This document shows, one piece after another, positions 34,234 through 44,626 of a DNA stretch of 64,000 nt. Made by a program: the position numbers and the translations under genes. How positions within the stretch are numbered: position 1 is the stretch's first letter; every line of letters starts with the position of its first letter. This DNA comes from Actinoplanes lobatus (GTDB lineage: Bacteria; Actinomycetota; Actinomycetes; Mycobacteriales; Micromonosporaceae). The DNA lies in the NCBI RefSeq assembly GCF_014205215.1, contig NZ_JACHNC010000001.1:7312501-7376500 (forward strand), read 5' to 3'. The notes beneath the pieces were generated by a model that worked only from the letters and a program-made list of their open reading frames with translations, had not been told where the DNA came from and ran no database searches.

Positions 34234-36881
34234 CCCCCTACGGCTTGCAGACCGAACAACGCACCGAACCCCTCGGCCTCGGCGAAGCCCGGCCCCGGCT
34301 GTCCTGGAAACTACGCGCCGACCGGCACGGCGCGGCACAGACCGCATACCGGATCGTCGCGGCTGAGCGGGCCACCGACCTCGACGACCCCGCCCGGCTC
34401 ATCTGGGACAGCGGCCGCCGCGACAGCGACCAGACACTGCTGATCACCTGGGACGGGCCGGCCCTGCGCTCAGCCACCCGATACCACTGGCGGGTCGACG
34501 TCTTCGACGAGACCGCAGCGCCCGCCGGCACCGCGCAGACCTGGTTCGAAACCGGTCTGCTGCACGGCGAGGACTGGACGGCCGCGTGGATCGGCCGCGA
34601 CCCGGCGGCCCTGCCGTTGGTGGATCCGCCGACCGACGACGACCTGATCTCGCCCGGACCGGCCGAAGCGGCACTGCACCTGCGGCGCGACTTCCAGCTG
34701 CCGAAGCAGCCGATCCGGGCCCGGCTCTACGCCACCGCCCGCGGCGTCTACGAGCCGCAGCTCAACGGCGAGCGGGCCGGCGACCACGAGCTCGCGCCGG
34801 GCTGGACCGAATACCACCACCGGATCCAGTACCAGACCTACGACGTCACCGGCCAGATCCGGGCCGGCGCCAACACCGTCGCGGCGACGGTCGCCGACGG
34901 CTGGTGGAGCGGATACGTCGGCTTCGACCCGCGCCGCCCGGCCCGCCACTACGGCGACACTCCCGGGTTCCTGGCCCAGCTGGTGCTGGACTTCGCCGAC
35001 GGCTCGCGGCAGATCGTCGCCACCGACGCGCAGTGGACCGAGCACGACAGCCCGATCCGCTCCGCCGACCTGATGATGGGCCAGTTCACCGACGGTCGCC
35101 GCGAGCTGTCCGGTCCGCGGCCGGTCGCCGTCCTGGACACCGAGACCGGCCCGCTGGTCGCCGAACCCGACGAGCCGATCCGGGTAACCGCCGAACTGCC
35201 GGCCGTCACGATCGACAACGGCATCGCCGACTTCGGGCAGAACCTGGTCGGCCGGGTTCGCCTGACCATCCGCGACGCCGAAGCCGGGCAACGGATCGTG
35301 CTGCGCCACGCCGAGGTCCTCACCGCAGACGGCTCGCTGTACCTCGACAACCTGCGCCGCGCCGCCGCCACCGACACCTACATCTGCGCCGGCCACGAGA
35401 TCGAGGTCTTCGAGCCACGATTCACCTTCCACGGCTTCCGGTACGCCGAAGTCACCGGCTACACACCGCACCCCGACGACGTGACCGCCCAGGTCCTGCA
35501 CTCCGACACCCCGTGGACCGGCCGGTTCGAATCCTCGGACCCGACCGTCAACCAGCTGCACGCCAACATCTGCTGGGGACAGCGCGGCAACTTCGTCGCC
35601 GTGCCGACCGACTGCCCGCAACGCGACGAGCGCCTCGGCTGGCTCGCCGACGCGCAGGTGTTCGCACCGACCGCGACCCGCAACGCCGACGTGTCCGCGT
35701 TCTTCGCCCGCTGGATGCGTGACGTCGTCGACGGCCAGAACGCCGACGGCGCCTTCCGCGACGTCGCCCCGATCATCGCGTTCGACCGGGAAGGCGCCCC
35801 TGCCTGGGGCGACGGCGGCGTGATCATCCCGTGGCTGTTGTGGCGCACGTACGGCGACCGGCGTGTGCTGGAACGCAGTTTCGACGCGATGGCCGCGTGG
35901 GTCGAGCACATCCACCGGCACAACCCCGGCCTGCTGTGGGAGAACCGCACCGGCAACTCCTACGGCGACTGGCTCCAGATCGACGCGGAGACTCCCCGCG
36001 ATGTTCTGTCCACCGCCTACTTCGCGCACAGTACCGCGATCGTGGCCACAGCGGCCTCCGTCCTGAACCGGACAGCGCAAGCGGCGAAGTACCGCGAACT
36101 GCACGCCGGGATCAAGCAAGCCTTCACCGACGCGTTCGTCAGCGACGACGGCAGTGTCAAAGGCGGCAGCCAGACCGTATACCTGCTGGCGCTCGCCTTC
36201 GATCTGCTGCCGAACGACCTCAAGAGTCTGGCCGTGGCGCATCTGGCGGCCGACATCGAGAGCCGCGGCAACCGGCTGACCACCGGATTCGTCGGCGTCT
36301 CCCTGCTCTGCCCGGTGCTCACCGAACACGGCCGCGCCGACCTCGCCTACGCACTACTTCACCAGGACGAATACCCGTCCTGGAACTACTCGATCCGGCA
36401 CGGCGCCACCACCATCTGGGAGCGCTGGGACGGCTGGACCGAAGAGCACGGCTTCCAGTCCGCCGCCATGAACTCGTTCAACCACTACAGCCTCGGCAGC
36501 GTCGGCGACTGGCTCTACGGCCGGGTCGCCGGCATCGACCAGACACCCGACTCGGTCGCCTACTCCGAGCTGCTGCTGCACCCCACCCCGGACCCGACCG
36601 GCCGGCTCACCTGGGCCAGGGCCGAACAGGAGACCGCCCGCGGCCTGGTCGCCTGCGGCTGGTCGAAAGAAGACGACCGGCTCACCGTGACCGCTACGGT
36701 GCCGCCGGGAAGCACCGCCATCCTTCTGATCCCCACCAGCGATCCCGGCAGTGTGCACGCTGCCGAAACGCCCGGGGTTCTGCGGGCCGAGCCGTCCGGC
36801 GCCGGGCTCACCCTGCGGTTGACGTCCGGCCGATACACCTTCATCACCCCGCCTGATTCCTCTCCCACGCAGGAGACACCC
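34230..36881 (+). CDS. GH78 alpha-L-rhamnosidase, cytoplasmic, lacking its own stop codon
   Basis: About 884 residues of a bacterial alpha-L-rhamnosidase. It has N-terminal beta domains (PLGLGEARPRLSWKL; AARGVYEPQLNG-like LYATARGVYEPQLNGE), then the (alpha/alpha)6 barrel with DCPQRDERLGWLADAQVFAP near residue 461 and several acidic catalytic candidates, and a C-terminal beta domain. No signal peptide, so it acts on imported rhamnosides. ATG 34230 overlaps the permease stop. The frame has no stop at its end and runs in phase into the next gene's lipoprotein signal; a TGA in another frame (GCCTGATTC, near 36852) suggests a lost or gained base. A natural fusion, readthrough or assembly error are all possible. 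Confidence 0.9.
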
Positions 36882-38147
36882 ATGAGATCACGCAAAATCA
36901 CCGCCTTGACCGCGGCAATCGCCACGGCAGCCCTGCTGACCGCCTGCTCCAGCGGCCCCGGCGCCGGATCCAGCGACGGCGACAACAAGACGCTGACCAT
37001 CGCCTCGGTCGACCAGGGCTCCATCGAGAAGGTCGTGGAGGCGTTCAAGGCCGCCAACCCCGGCGTCACCGTCAACCTCACCACGAGCGGCGCCGACCAG
37101 TACCAGCAGCAGATCCGCACCCAGCTGTCGTCCGGCACCGCCCCCGACGTGATGACCGTCTGGCCCGGCAACGGCAACCCCGGCGCCACCTACGTCCTGG
37201 CCAAGCCCGGCTACCTGCTCGACCTGTCCGACCAGCCGTGGGCCGCGAAACTGCCGGACTCGTTCCAGAAGGTCGCCCAGTACGAGGGCAAGACCTACAA
37301 CGCCGTCTTCGGGCTCAACGGCATCGGCGCCGTCTACAACGACCAGGCTATGACCGAGTCCGGGCTGACCGCGCCGGGCACCTGGACCGACCTGCTCGCC
37401 TTCTGCAAGGCCGCCGCCGGCAAGGGCACCCCCGCGTTCGCCCTCGGCATCCAGGACAACTGGGTCACCCAGATCGCCCTCTACGGGCTGGTCGCCACCA
37501 CCGTCTACAGCACCGACCGGGACTTCGACACGAAGATGGCGGCCGGGCAGGCCACCTTCGCCGGCTCACCGTGGACCACCGCGATGGCCAAGTACCAGGA
37601 GATGGACAGCGCCGGCTGCTTCCAGAAGGACCCGCTGGGCACCAGCTACGAGGCCAGCCAGACCCTCGCCGCCACCGGCAAGACCCTCGGCATCATCCAG
37701 GGCAACTGGATCATCGGGCTGCTCAAGCAGAAGAACCCGTCCGGCACGTTCACCATGAAGGCGCTGCCGGCCACCGACGACACCGCGCAGTTCATCATGC
37801 CGGCCGCGGCCGGAGCCGGCTACGGCGTCAACGCCAAGGCCAAGAACAAGGAACTCGCGCTCAAGTTCATCACGTTCGTGATGAGCCCCGAGGGCATGAA
37901 GACGTTCAACGAGGCCCAGGGCAGCCTGCCGACCCTGCCCGGCGCCGGAACGACCGTCGACCCTGGTCTGGCTGAACTCACCACGTTCGTCGAGGGCAAC
38001 AAGACCGTGCCGTTCATGGACCAGCTCTGGCCCAACGCGAAGGTGCAGCAGACCATGCTCAGCGGCCTGCAAGAGGTGTTCAGCGACCAGACCACCGCCG
38101 CTGACGTGCTCAAAGATATGGACACCGACTACAAGGCCGGCGCGTGA
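36882..38147 (+). CDS. Sugar-binding lipoprotein of ABC importer
   Basis: A 421-residue extracellular solute-binding protein (family 1). ATG 36882 has an ideal CAGGAG site 8 bases upstream, so it is translated on its own even though the rhamnosidase frame runs into it. The signal peptide ends in the lipobox LTAC (Cys 22), so the mature protein is a lipid-anchored surface protein. The two-lobe pattern is clear (IEKVVEAFKAANPGVTVNL; APDVMTVWPG; KAKNKELALKFITFVMSPEG). It captures oligosaccharides for the permeases at 32480 and 33412. GTGA at its end couples it to the next rhamnosidase gene. Confidence 0.92.
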   Translation: MRSRKITALTAAIATAALLTACSSGPGAGSSDGDNKTLTIASVDQGSIEKVVEAFKAANPGVTVNLTTSGADQYQQQIRTQLSSGTAPDVMTVWPGNGNPGATYVLAKPGYLLDLSDQPWAAKLPDSFQKVAQYEGKTYNAVFGLNGIGAVYNDQAMTESGLTAPGTWTDLLAFCKAAAGKGTPAFALGIQDNWVTQIALYGLVATTVYSTDRDFDTKMAAGQATFAGSPWTTAMAKYQEMDSAGCFQKDPLGTSYEASQTLAATGKTLGIIQGNWIIGLLKQKNPSGTFTMKALPATDDTAQFIMPAAAGAGYGVNAKAKNKELALKFITFVMSPEGMKTFNEAQGSLPTLPGAGTTVDPGLAELTTFVEGNKTVPFMDQLWPNAKVQQTMLSGLQEVFSDQTTAADVLKDMDTDYKAGA

Positions 38148-41100
38148 AACGGCGTACCGCACTCGGACTGTCGCTTGCCATCCCCTCGGCGACCGTGCTG
38201 ACCGCCGGCCCCGCCGAGGCAACCGGCAGCGGCCACGGCGACGGGCCCGGCCTGAGGGTCGTCGGTCTGCGCATCGACGGCCGCGGTGACCAGCCGCTCG
38301 GCCTCGACAGCCCGAACCCCGTGTTCAGCTGGCGGTTCGCCGAGACGTCGTCGGCAGCGGCGGACCGGCAGACCGCGTACCAGATCCGGGTCTACGACGC
38401 CGACCGCGACCGGCTGCTCTCGGACTCCGGCAAAGTGAGCTCGCCGGTGCAGTCCGGTGTCCGCTACGACGGCCCGATTCTGAGTTCTCGGCTTCGGCTG
38501 AGCTGGCAGGTCCGGGCCTGGGACGCCAACCGGCACGCCACGGACTGGAGCCGCCCGTCCACCTGGGAGACCGGGCTGCTCCAGCAGGGCGACTGGGGTG
38601 GTGCACGGTGGATCGACTACCCCGGGCGCACCGAGACCCAGCCGATGCCGATCTTCGCCCGGCAGTTCACCACCGACGCGCACCGCAAGGTCACCCGGGC
38701 CCGGCTCTACCTGTCCGGTGTCGGGCTGCACCTGGCGACCGTCAACGGCAAGTCCCTGACCGACGAGGTCCTCGCCCCGGGGTACTCCAACTATCAGCTC
38801 TCCAGCGAGTACCGGGTCTACGACATCACCGACGAGCTACGCAAAGGCGCCAACACCGTCGGGGTACGCCTCGGCAACGGCCCCGCCTACGTGCGGCGCA
38901 GCGCCACCAACCCGGCCGTCGGGCGGACCGCGCCGTACTCGTGGTGGCAGAGCCAGCTCAAGGGCAGCGGCACCCTGGTCGGCGCCGTCGAGGCCGGCGC
39001 CACCACGGTCACGCTGAGCAGCGTCACCGGCTATCACGTCGGCGGCACCATCAACGTCGACACCGGTGGCGGCGGCGACAACCTGGAATCCCGGGTCATC
39101 ACCGCGATCGGCGCGGACAGCATCACCTTCACCCCCGGGCTGTCGAAGCCACACCCGGCCGATGTCACGGTCACCGGCTCCGGCAACAACATCGCGGCCA
39201 GCGATCCCAGCGCCGGAGCGGCTGTCACGCCGCGGTTCATCGCGCGACTGGAGATCACGTACGCGGGCGGGAAAGAGACGGTGATCGTCTCGGATCGTGA
39301 GTGGCGTACCGCGTTCGGCCCGCTGACCACCGATGCCTGGTACTCCGGATCCGACTTCGATGCCCGCCGCGAGCAGCCCGGCTGGGACCGGCCCAAGTCC
39401 GATCTGTCGGCGGCCGCGAAGCGCCGCGACGGCACCGCGACCGGGTGGATCGCGGCCGGGATCGCGCCACCGCCGAACCTCGCCACCAAGCTCGTCGCAC
39501 GTACCGCACCGCCGATCACGATCGCGGACCGGTTCGAACCGGTGGCGATCACGAACCCGGTTCCGGGGACGTGGGTGTTCGACTTCGGTCAGAACATCGT
39601 CGGGTTCCCGCAGCTGAACGTGAACGGCCTGCCCGCCGGCACCACCATCCGCGTCTCGCCGGCCGAGTCCCTCGCGGCCGACGGCACGGTCGACCAGGCG
39701 TCGCTGCGCGGCGGTGGCGGCAGCCGGGGTGTGGACCTGTTCAACACCTACACCACCGCCGGGCTGCACGGCGGCGAGACGTGGCGGCCGGACTTCAACT
39801 ACTTCGGCATGCAATGGGTGCAGGTCACCGGCCTGCCAGCGGACTACGTCGCGACCAAGGAGACGATCACCGGGCTGCGGGTGCAGGCCGAGACCCCGCT
39901 GGCCGGCGCGGTGACCACGTCGAACGCGCGGGTCAACCGGCTTCACAAGATGGCCTGGTACTCGTTCGCCGGCAACATGATGAGCGTCTTCACCGACTGC
40001 CCGGGCCGGGAGAAACTGTCCTACCCGGCCGACTACACGATGCCGATGGGCTCGATCCACCGCAACTTCGACCTCGCCGCCTACCTGCGCACCCACCAGC
40101 GGCACCTGGTCGAAGGACAGTCGATCGCGGACACCCCGATGGCCGGCAACGTGGCGCTCAAGACCCCGGTCTACGACTGGGGCTACACCGGGCGCTTCGG
40201 CGACGAGATCAACTGGGGTGACGCGATCATCCTGGTGCCGGGCTTCCTGCGGCAGCTCTACGGCGACACCGAGACCGCGGCCCGCTACTACGAGCCGATG
40301 GTGCGGTTCGCCGACTACATCGCCCGGCAGAAGGCGGTCGGCAACATCGTCGATGCGGCTCTGGCCGACTGGGTGTCGGCTGAACCGGTCTCCGGCAAGA
40401 TCACCGGCACCTGGGGCTACTACCTGATGATCAAGGAGCTGGCCGAACTGGCCCGGCTGGCCGGGCATCAGGCCGACACCGTCAAATACACGGCCCTCGC
40501 CGCCGATATCAAAACGGCCTTCAACAACGCCTTCTGGGACCCGGCCCGGCGGCTCTACGCGGACAACGGCGCCGTCTCCCAGTCCGCGCAGGCCCTCGCG
40601 CTCGACGCCGGTCTCGTACCCGAGGCCGAGCGGCAGGCGGTCCTCGACGGCCTGGTGGCGATGATCTACGCGTTCCACCCCAACGGCGACGGCCCGCACT
40701 TCAGCGGCGGCACCATCGGCATGGCGCCGACCGTGCGGGCGCTGTCCGCCGGCGGCCGCGACGACGTGCTCTGGGATCTCATCCACTCCGACGATCAGCC
40801 CAGTTACGGCTACTTCATGGCGTCCACCGTCGCGAACCCGGGCGGCATGACCACCATGGGGGAGCGGTGGAACCGCGGCGACTCCAAGAACCACATGATC
40901 CTCGCCCAGATCGAGGAGTGGTTCCACACCGGCCTGGCCGGTATCCGGGCCGCCGACGGCACGGTCGCCTACCGGGACCTGGTCATCCAGCCGAAGGTGG
41001 TCGGTGACCTGACGTTCGTGAAGGGGCACTACGTCACGCCGCAGGGCACCGCCCGCTCGGAGTGGAAACGTGACGGCAATCGGCTGCGGCTGACCGTCAC

Positions 41101-41251
41101 GGTCCCGCCGAACACCACCGCCACGGTCCATGTGCCCACTCTGGGTGGCCGGGTGGCCGGCACCCCGCGTCGCGCGAAGTTCCTGCGCAACATCGACGGC
41201 TACGCCGTCTACCAGACGCCGTCCGGCACCTACACCTTCCACACCGAGTAA
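38144..41251 (+). CDS. Secreted GH78 alpha-L-rhamnosidase
   Basis: A 1035-residue enzyme, start GTG 38144 in a GTGA overlap. The N-terminus (MKRRTALGLSLAIPSATVLTAGPAEA) is a short signal peptide with a basic start. It has N-terminal beta domains (LDSPNPVFSWRFAET), then an inserted stretch near 300-350 (TTVTLSSVTGYHVGGTIN), then the barrel with DCPGREKLSYPADYTMPMGS near residue 618, and a C-terminal beta domain. The DCPGREKL form differs from the DCPQRDERLG of the first enzyme, so the two belong to different GH78 subgroups. It would remove rhamnose from polymers outside the cell before import. Confidence 0.9.
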   Translation: MKRRTALGLSLAIPSATVLTAGPAEATGSGHGDGPGLRVVGLRIDGRGDQPLGLDSPNPVFSWRFAETSSAAADRQTAYQIRVYDADRDRLLSDSGKVSSPVQSGVRYDGPILSSRLRLSWQVRAWDANRHATDWSRPSTWETGLLQQGDWGGARWIDYPGRTETQPMPIFARQFTTDAHRKVTRARLYLSGVGLHLATVNGKSLTDEVLAPGYSNYQLSSEYRVYDITDELRKGANTVGVRLGNGPAYVRRSATNPAVGRTAPYSWWQSQLKGSGTLVGAVEAGATTVTLSSVTGYHVGGTINVDTGGGGDNLESRVITAIGADSITFTPGLSKPHPADVTVTGSGNNIAASDPSAGAAVTPRFIARLEITYAGGKETVIVSDREWRTAFGPLTTDAWYSGSDFDARREQPGWDRPKSDLSAAAKRRDGTATGWIAAGIAPPPNLATKLVARTAPPITIADRFEPVAITNPVPGTWVFDFGQNIVGFPQLNVNGLPAGTTIRVSPAESLAADGTVDQASLRGGGGSRGVDLFNTYTTAGLHGGETWRPDFNYFGMQWVQVTGLPADYVATKETITGLRVQAETPLAGAVTTSNARVNRLHKMAWYSFAGNMMSVFTDCPGREKLSYPADYTMPMGSIHRNFDLAAYLRTHQRHLVEGQSIADTPMAGNVALKTPVYDWGYTGRFGDEINWGDAIILVPGFLRQLYGDTETAARYYEPMVRFADYIARQKAVGNIVDAALADWVSAEPVSGKITGTWGYYLMIKELAELARLAGHQADTVKYTALAADIKTAFNNAFWDPARRLYADNGAVSQSAQALALDAGLVPEAERQAVLDGLVAMIYAFHPNGDGPHFSGGTIGMAPTVRALSAGGRDDVLWDLIHSDDQPSYGYFMASTVANPGGMTTMGERWNRGDSKNHMILAQIEEWFHTGLAGIRAADGTVAYRDLVIQPKVVGDLTFVKGHYVTPQGTARSEWKRDGNRLRLTVTVPPNTTATVHVPTLGGRVAGTPRRAKFLRNIDGYAVYQTPSGTYTFHTE

Positions 41252-41261
41252 CCCCCAACCA

Positions 41262-41301
41262 CCGGTCCGGCCGCCGTTCCCCAGCCCGGCGGCCGGACCG
41301 G
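41262..41301 (+). terminator. Intercistronic hairpin
   Basis: A perfect 15-base stem (CCGGTCCGGCCGCCG and complement) around a 10-base loop, between the secreted rhamnosidase and the GH1 gene. No T-tract; may give partial termination or protect the upstream message. Confidence 0.55.
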
Positions 41302-41324
41302 CCCTCAACGCGACGAGGAGACCG

Positions 41325-42491
41325 GTGAACGACTTCCCGGACGGCTTCCTGTGGGGCAGCGCCACCTCGGCTCACCAGGTCGAGGGCGGCAACACCAACA
41401 ACGACTGGTGGGACTTCGAACAGAACCCGGCCTCTGCCGCGAGGTGGTCGTCCGGCGACGGCATCGATCACTTCTACCGGTACGCCGATGACTTCGCGCT
41501 CCTGGCATCCCTGGGACACAACGCCCACCGGCTGTCGCTGGAGTGGTCGCGGATCGAACCCGTGCCCGGACAGTTCAGCCGGGCGGCGATCGGCCACTAC
41601 CGGCGAGTGCTAGGCGCCCTGGCCGGCACCGGCATGACCGCGTTCGTCACCCTGCACCACTTCACGCTGCCGCGCTGGCTGGCCGTTCGGGGCGGCTGGC
41701 TCGCCCCTGACGCGATCGACCTGTTCACGCGGTACTGCGCGTTCGTAACCGATGCGCTCGGCGACCTGATGCCGTACATCTGCACCATCAACGAACCGCA
41801 GATGATCGCCCTGCACGGCTACCTGGAGGGATACCACCCGCCTGGCGTCACCAACCCGGCGCTGTGGCGGCGCGTCGGCGGCGTGCTGCTCGACGCCCAC
41901 CTCGCGGCGGTCCCGGCGATCCGCGCGGCCGGCGGCGCACAGATCGGCCTGGCCGTGCAGCTGCCTTTGCTCGACGGGCCGGAGCCGTTTCTCGGCCTGA
42001 TGCGCCACGAGATCGTCGACCGCTACCTCGACGGCCTGGCCGGCGTCGACGGCGGTGACTGGCTCGGCGTCCAGTACTACCGCAAACAGTGGGTCGACCC
42101 GACGTCACCGTTCTTCTTCGCGCCGCCGCCACCGGGCGTGCCGGTCACCCAGATGGGCTGGGCCGTGCACCCGGACGGCCTGCGCGAGATCCTGCACCGC
42201 GCCGCGAAGACCGGCCTGCCTCTCTACGTCACCGAGAACGGCATCGCCACCGAGGACGACACCGAACGTATCGCCTACCTGCGCTCGCATGTCGCCGCCA
42301 CCGCCCAGGCCATCGCCGAGGGCGTCGACGTGCGCGGCTACCTGCACTGGTCGGCATTCGACAACTTCGAATGGAGCGAAGGCTACCGGCCGAAGTTCGG
42401 CCTGATCGCCGTCGACGGCGACTTCACCCGCCACCCCAAACCCAGCGCCCACGCCTTCGCCGACCTCATCCGACAAGGAACCCTCCCGTGA
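41325..42491 (+). CDS. GH1 glycosidase (beta-glucosidase-like)
   Basis: A 388-residue GH1 enzyme, start GTG 41325 with GACGAGGAG upstream. Family marks are [15 protein letters not shown] at the N-terminus, the acid/base Glu in TINEPQ (about residue 157), and the nucleophile Glu in YVTENG (about 304). It is shorter than the usual 440-480 residues, as in a compact actinobacterial subgroup. No signal peptide, so it is cytoplasmic. It probably cleaves the beta-glucoside left after rhamnose removal. Its stop overlaps the GTG of the GH3 remnant. Confidence 0.88.
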   Translation: MNDFPDGFLWGSATSAHQVEGGNTNNDWWDFEQNPASAARWSSGDGIDHFYRYADDFALLASLGHNAHRLSLEWSRIEPVPGQFSRAAIGHYRRVLGALAGTGMTAFVTLHHFTLPRWLAVRGGWLAPDAIDLFTRYCAFVTDALGDLMPYICTINEPQMIALHGYLEGYHPPGVTNPALWRRVGGVLLDAHLAAVPAIRAAGGAQIGLAVQLPLLDGPEPFLGLMRHEIVDRYLDGLAGVDGGDWLGVQYYRKQWVDPTSPFFFAPPPPGVPVTQMGWAVHPDGLREILHRAAKTGLPLYVTENGIATEDDTERIAYLRSHVAATAQAIAEGVDVRGYLHWSAFDNFEWSEGYRPKFGLIAVDGDFTRHPKPSAHAFADLIRQGTLP

Positions 42492-42955
42492 ACCTCACCC
42501 TCGAGGAGAAGGCCGCCCTCTGCCTCGGCTCCACCTTCTGGCACACCGCGCCGGTCGACCGCCTCAACATTCCGGCGATCATGCTCTCCGATGGCCCGCA
42601 CGGGCTGCGCCGCCAACCCGACGGCAACCAGGCCGGCATCACCGGCAGCCTGCCCGCCACCTGCTTCCCGACCGCGTCCGCGCTCGGCTCCTCCTGGGAC
42701 CCGGCCCTGGTGGAACGCGTCGGCGCGGCGATCGGCGCCGAAGCGCGCGCCCTCGGCGTCGCCGTGGTCCTCGGCCCCGGCGTCAACATCAAGCGTTCGC
42801 CACTGTGCGGCCGCAACTTCGAATACTTCTCCGAGGACCCGCTGCTCACCGGCGTGCTCGGCGACTTCCCACTCACTGCCCTGACCGCGTTCCCCGGCCT
42901 GGGCCTCTCCGCTCCCGTCCTGGCGCACGCCGTGCGCCTGTCGAAGGAGGTTTGA
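42488..42955 (+). pseudogene. Truncated GH3 glycosidase
   Basis: Begins as a GH3 beta-glucosidase ([61 protein letters not shown]) with GTGA overlap to GH1. After about 122 residues the GH3 similarity ends and a foreign-looking tail follows to the stop at 42953. A normal GH3 has 700 or more residues; the catalytic Asp of SDW is absent. Probably a deletion fused the 5' end to the leader of the esterase gene. Confidence 0.8.
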
Positions 42956-42957
42956 TC

Positions 42958-44571
42958 ATGGATCGTTCCGTCACCCGAAGAGCACTGATCGGCGGATCGC
43001 TGTCGGTTGCCGCCTCGCCGCTGATCGCGGCACCGGCACATGCCGACGGCGGCCGCTGGAAGGACGAGGCAGCGACCCGGTACGGCCGGGTCCGTGGCCG
43101 CCGGCAGGACGGCATCGTCAAGTTCCTCGGCGTCCCCTACGCCACCCCGCCGCTCGGCAAGCTCCGCTTCCGGGCGCCGCAGCCGTTGAAGCCGTGGCAC
43201 GGTGTTCGGGATGCGGTCGACTTCCCGAACCCGGCGTACCAGGTGGCCGGCGCCGAGATGGGCCCGGGCGGCAACGGCCGGATGCCGGCGCCGTCCGAGG
43301 ACTGCCTCTACCTCAACATCTGGACCCCGGCCGCCGACGGCAAGCGCCGGCCGGTGATGTTCTACAACCACGGCGGCGGCTACATGATCGGCTCCGGGTC
43401 CGCGACCGGGCAGGACGGCACCCGCCTTGCCATGCTCCACGACGTGGTCGTGGTCGAGTCGAACCATCGGCTCGGTCTGCTCGGCTACCTGTTCCTCGGC
43501 GACCTCGCCCGCGGCGACTACGCCGCCAACCAGGGGATGCTCGACATCCTTGCCGCGCTGCGCTGGACGGCGGAGAACATCGAGAACTTCGGCGGCGACC
43601 CGGACAACATCATGGTCTGGGGCGAGAGCGGCGGTGGCGCCAAGACCGCCGCCGTCTACACCATGCCGAAAGCAGCCCGGCTGTTCCACAAGGCGTCGAT
43701 CGAGAGCGCCGCGCCGCTGCGCTTCCCCACCCGGGCCGGCGCCACCGCCCGCGCCGAACGCACCCTGCACCTGCTCGGCCTGACCCGTACGGACATCCGC
43801 ACGCTGCACGACATTCCCGCGGCCCGGCTCCTCGAGATCCAGGTCTCCGAGGCCGCGAACGGTGTCGCGCCGTGGGGCGAGCCGGACCCGGTGCTGCCCG
43901 GCTTCGGCGCCTTCGTCGACGGCACGATCATCCCACGGCATCCGTTCGCCGACGGTGCCGCGCCGTTCTCGGCCGGCAAGCCGCTGATGGTCGGCACCAC
44001 GCGCGACGAGATGGTGTTCTTCGGCCTCTTCGGCCCGAAGGACATCTTCAGCATCGACGACGCCGGCCTGCGCAGCCGGCTGAGCGCCACCTACCAGGGC
44101 GCCGACCTCGACCGCATCATCGCCACCTTCCGCCGGTCGCGGCCGAACGCCACTCCGGCGCAGCTGTACTTCGCGATCACCACGTCGCCGATCTGGCGCG
44201 ACGCTATCAAGATCGCCGAAGCGAAGGAGGCGCAGCGCTGGGCGCCGGTCTACATGTACCAGCTCGCCTACCCCGACCCGACCCTGGTGCCCGGCACCGA
44301 CTTCCCGCTCGGCTCCCCGCACGCCTCCGACATCCCGCTCAAGTTCGACACCCTCAGCCGGGACTCCCTGCCGGGACAGTTGGCGACCGCACGGCACATG
44401 AGCGCGCTGTGGGCCGGGTTCGCCCGCGACGGCCGCCCGAACGCGCCGGGAGTGCCGCGATGGCCGACCTACACTCGCCGGGACCGCGCGACCATGTGGA
44501 TCGACGCCACCTGCCGGATCGTGAACGACCCGGACCAGAGCGAACGGCTGTACTGGGAGAGTCGCGCATGA
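42958..44571 (+). CDS. Secreted type-B carboxylesterase
   Basis: A 537-residue carboxylesterase family protein. ATG 42958 has AAGGAGG eight bases upstream. The N-terminus (SVTRRALIGGSLSVAASPL, ending in APAHADG) resembles a Tat signal with a twin arginine. The oxyanion motif is YNHGGGYM, the nucleophile is in GESGGGA (Ser 224), the acid in TRDEM (Glu 351) and the base in GSPHASD (His 455), so the triad is complete. It would cleave ester groups from glycosides outside the cell. Last gene of the plus-strand operon; a hairpin follows. Confidence 0.88.
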   Translation: MDRSVTRRALIGGSLSVAASPLIAAPAHADGGRWKDEAATRYGRVRGRRQDGIVKFLGVPYATPPLGKLRFRAPQPLKPWHGVRDAVDFPNPAYQVAGAEMGPGGNGRMPAPSEDCLYLNIWTPAADGKRRPVMFYNHGGGYMIGSGSATGQDGTRLAMLHDVVVVESNHRLGLLGYLFLGDLARGDYAANQGMLDILAALRWTAENIENFGGDPDNIMVWGESGGGAKTAAVYTMPKAARLFHKASIESAAPLRFPTRAGATARAERTLHLLGLTRTDIRTLHDIPAARLLEIQVSEAANGVAPWGEPDPVLPGFGAFVDGTIIPRHPFADGAAPFSAGKPLMVGTTRDEMVFFGLFGPKDIFSIDDAGLRSRLSATYQGADLDRIIATFRRSRPNATPAQLYFAITTSPIWRDAIKIAEAKEAQRWAPVYMYQLAYPDPTLVPGTDFPLGSPHASDIPLKFDTLSRDSLPGQLATARHMSALWAGFARDGRPNAPGVPRWPTYTRRDRATMWIDATCRIVNDPDQSERLYWESRA

Positions 44572-44576
44572 CGTAC

Positions 44577-44609
44577 GCCGCCGATCCCGGCATCTCCGGA
44601 ATCGGCGGC
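44577..44609. terminator. Shared terminator between convergent genes
   Basis: A 14-base stem with one mismatch (GCCGCCGATCCCGG against CCGGAATCGGCGGC) around CATCT, between the convergent stops at 44571 and 44627. It can act in both directions. Confidence 0.65.
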
Positions 44610-44626
44610 GCACCACACAGCGGGTG

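Noticed and set aside
34470..36329. Minus-strand frame of 619 codons opposite the first rhamnosidase
   Set aside because: Repetitive Val/Gly/Arg-rich composition typical of an antisense shadow.
38837..41365. Minus-strand frame of 842 codons opposite the second rhamnosidase
   Set aside because: Low-complexity Gly/Val/Arg/Asp sequence with no domain, antisense to a well-supported GH78 gene.
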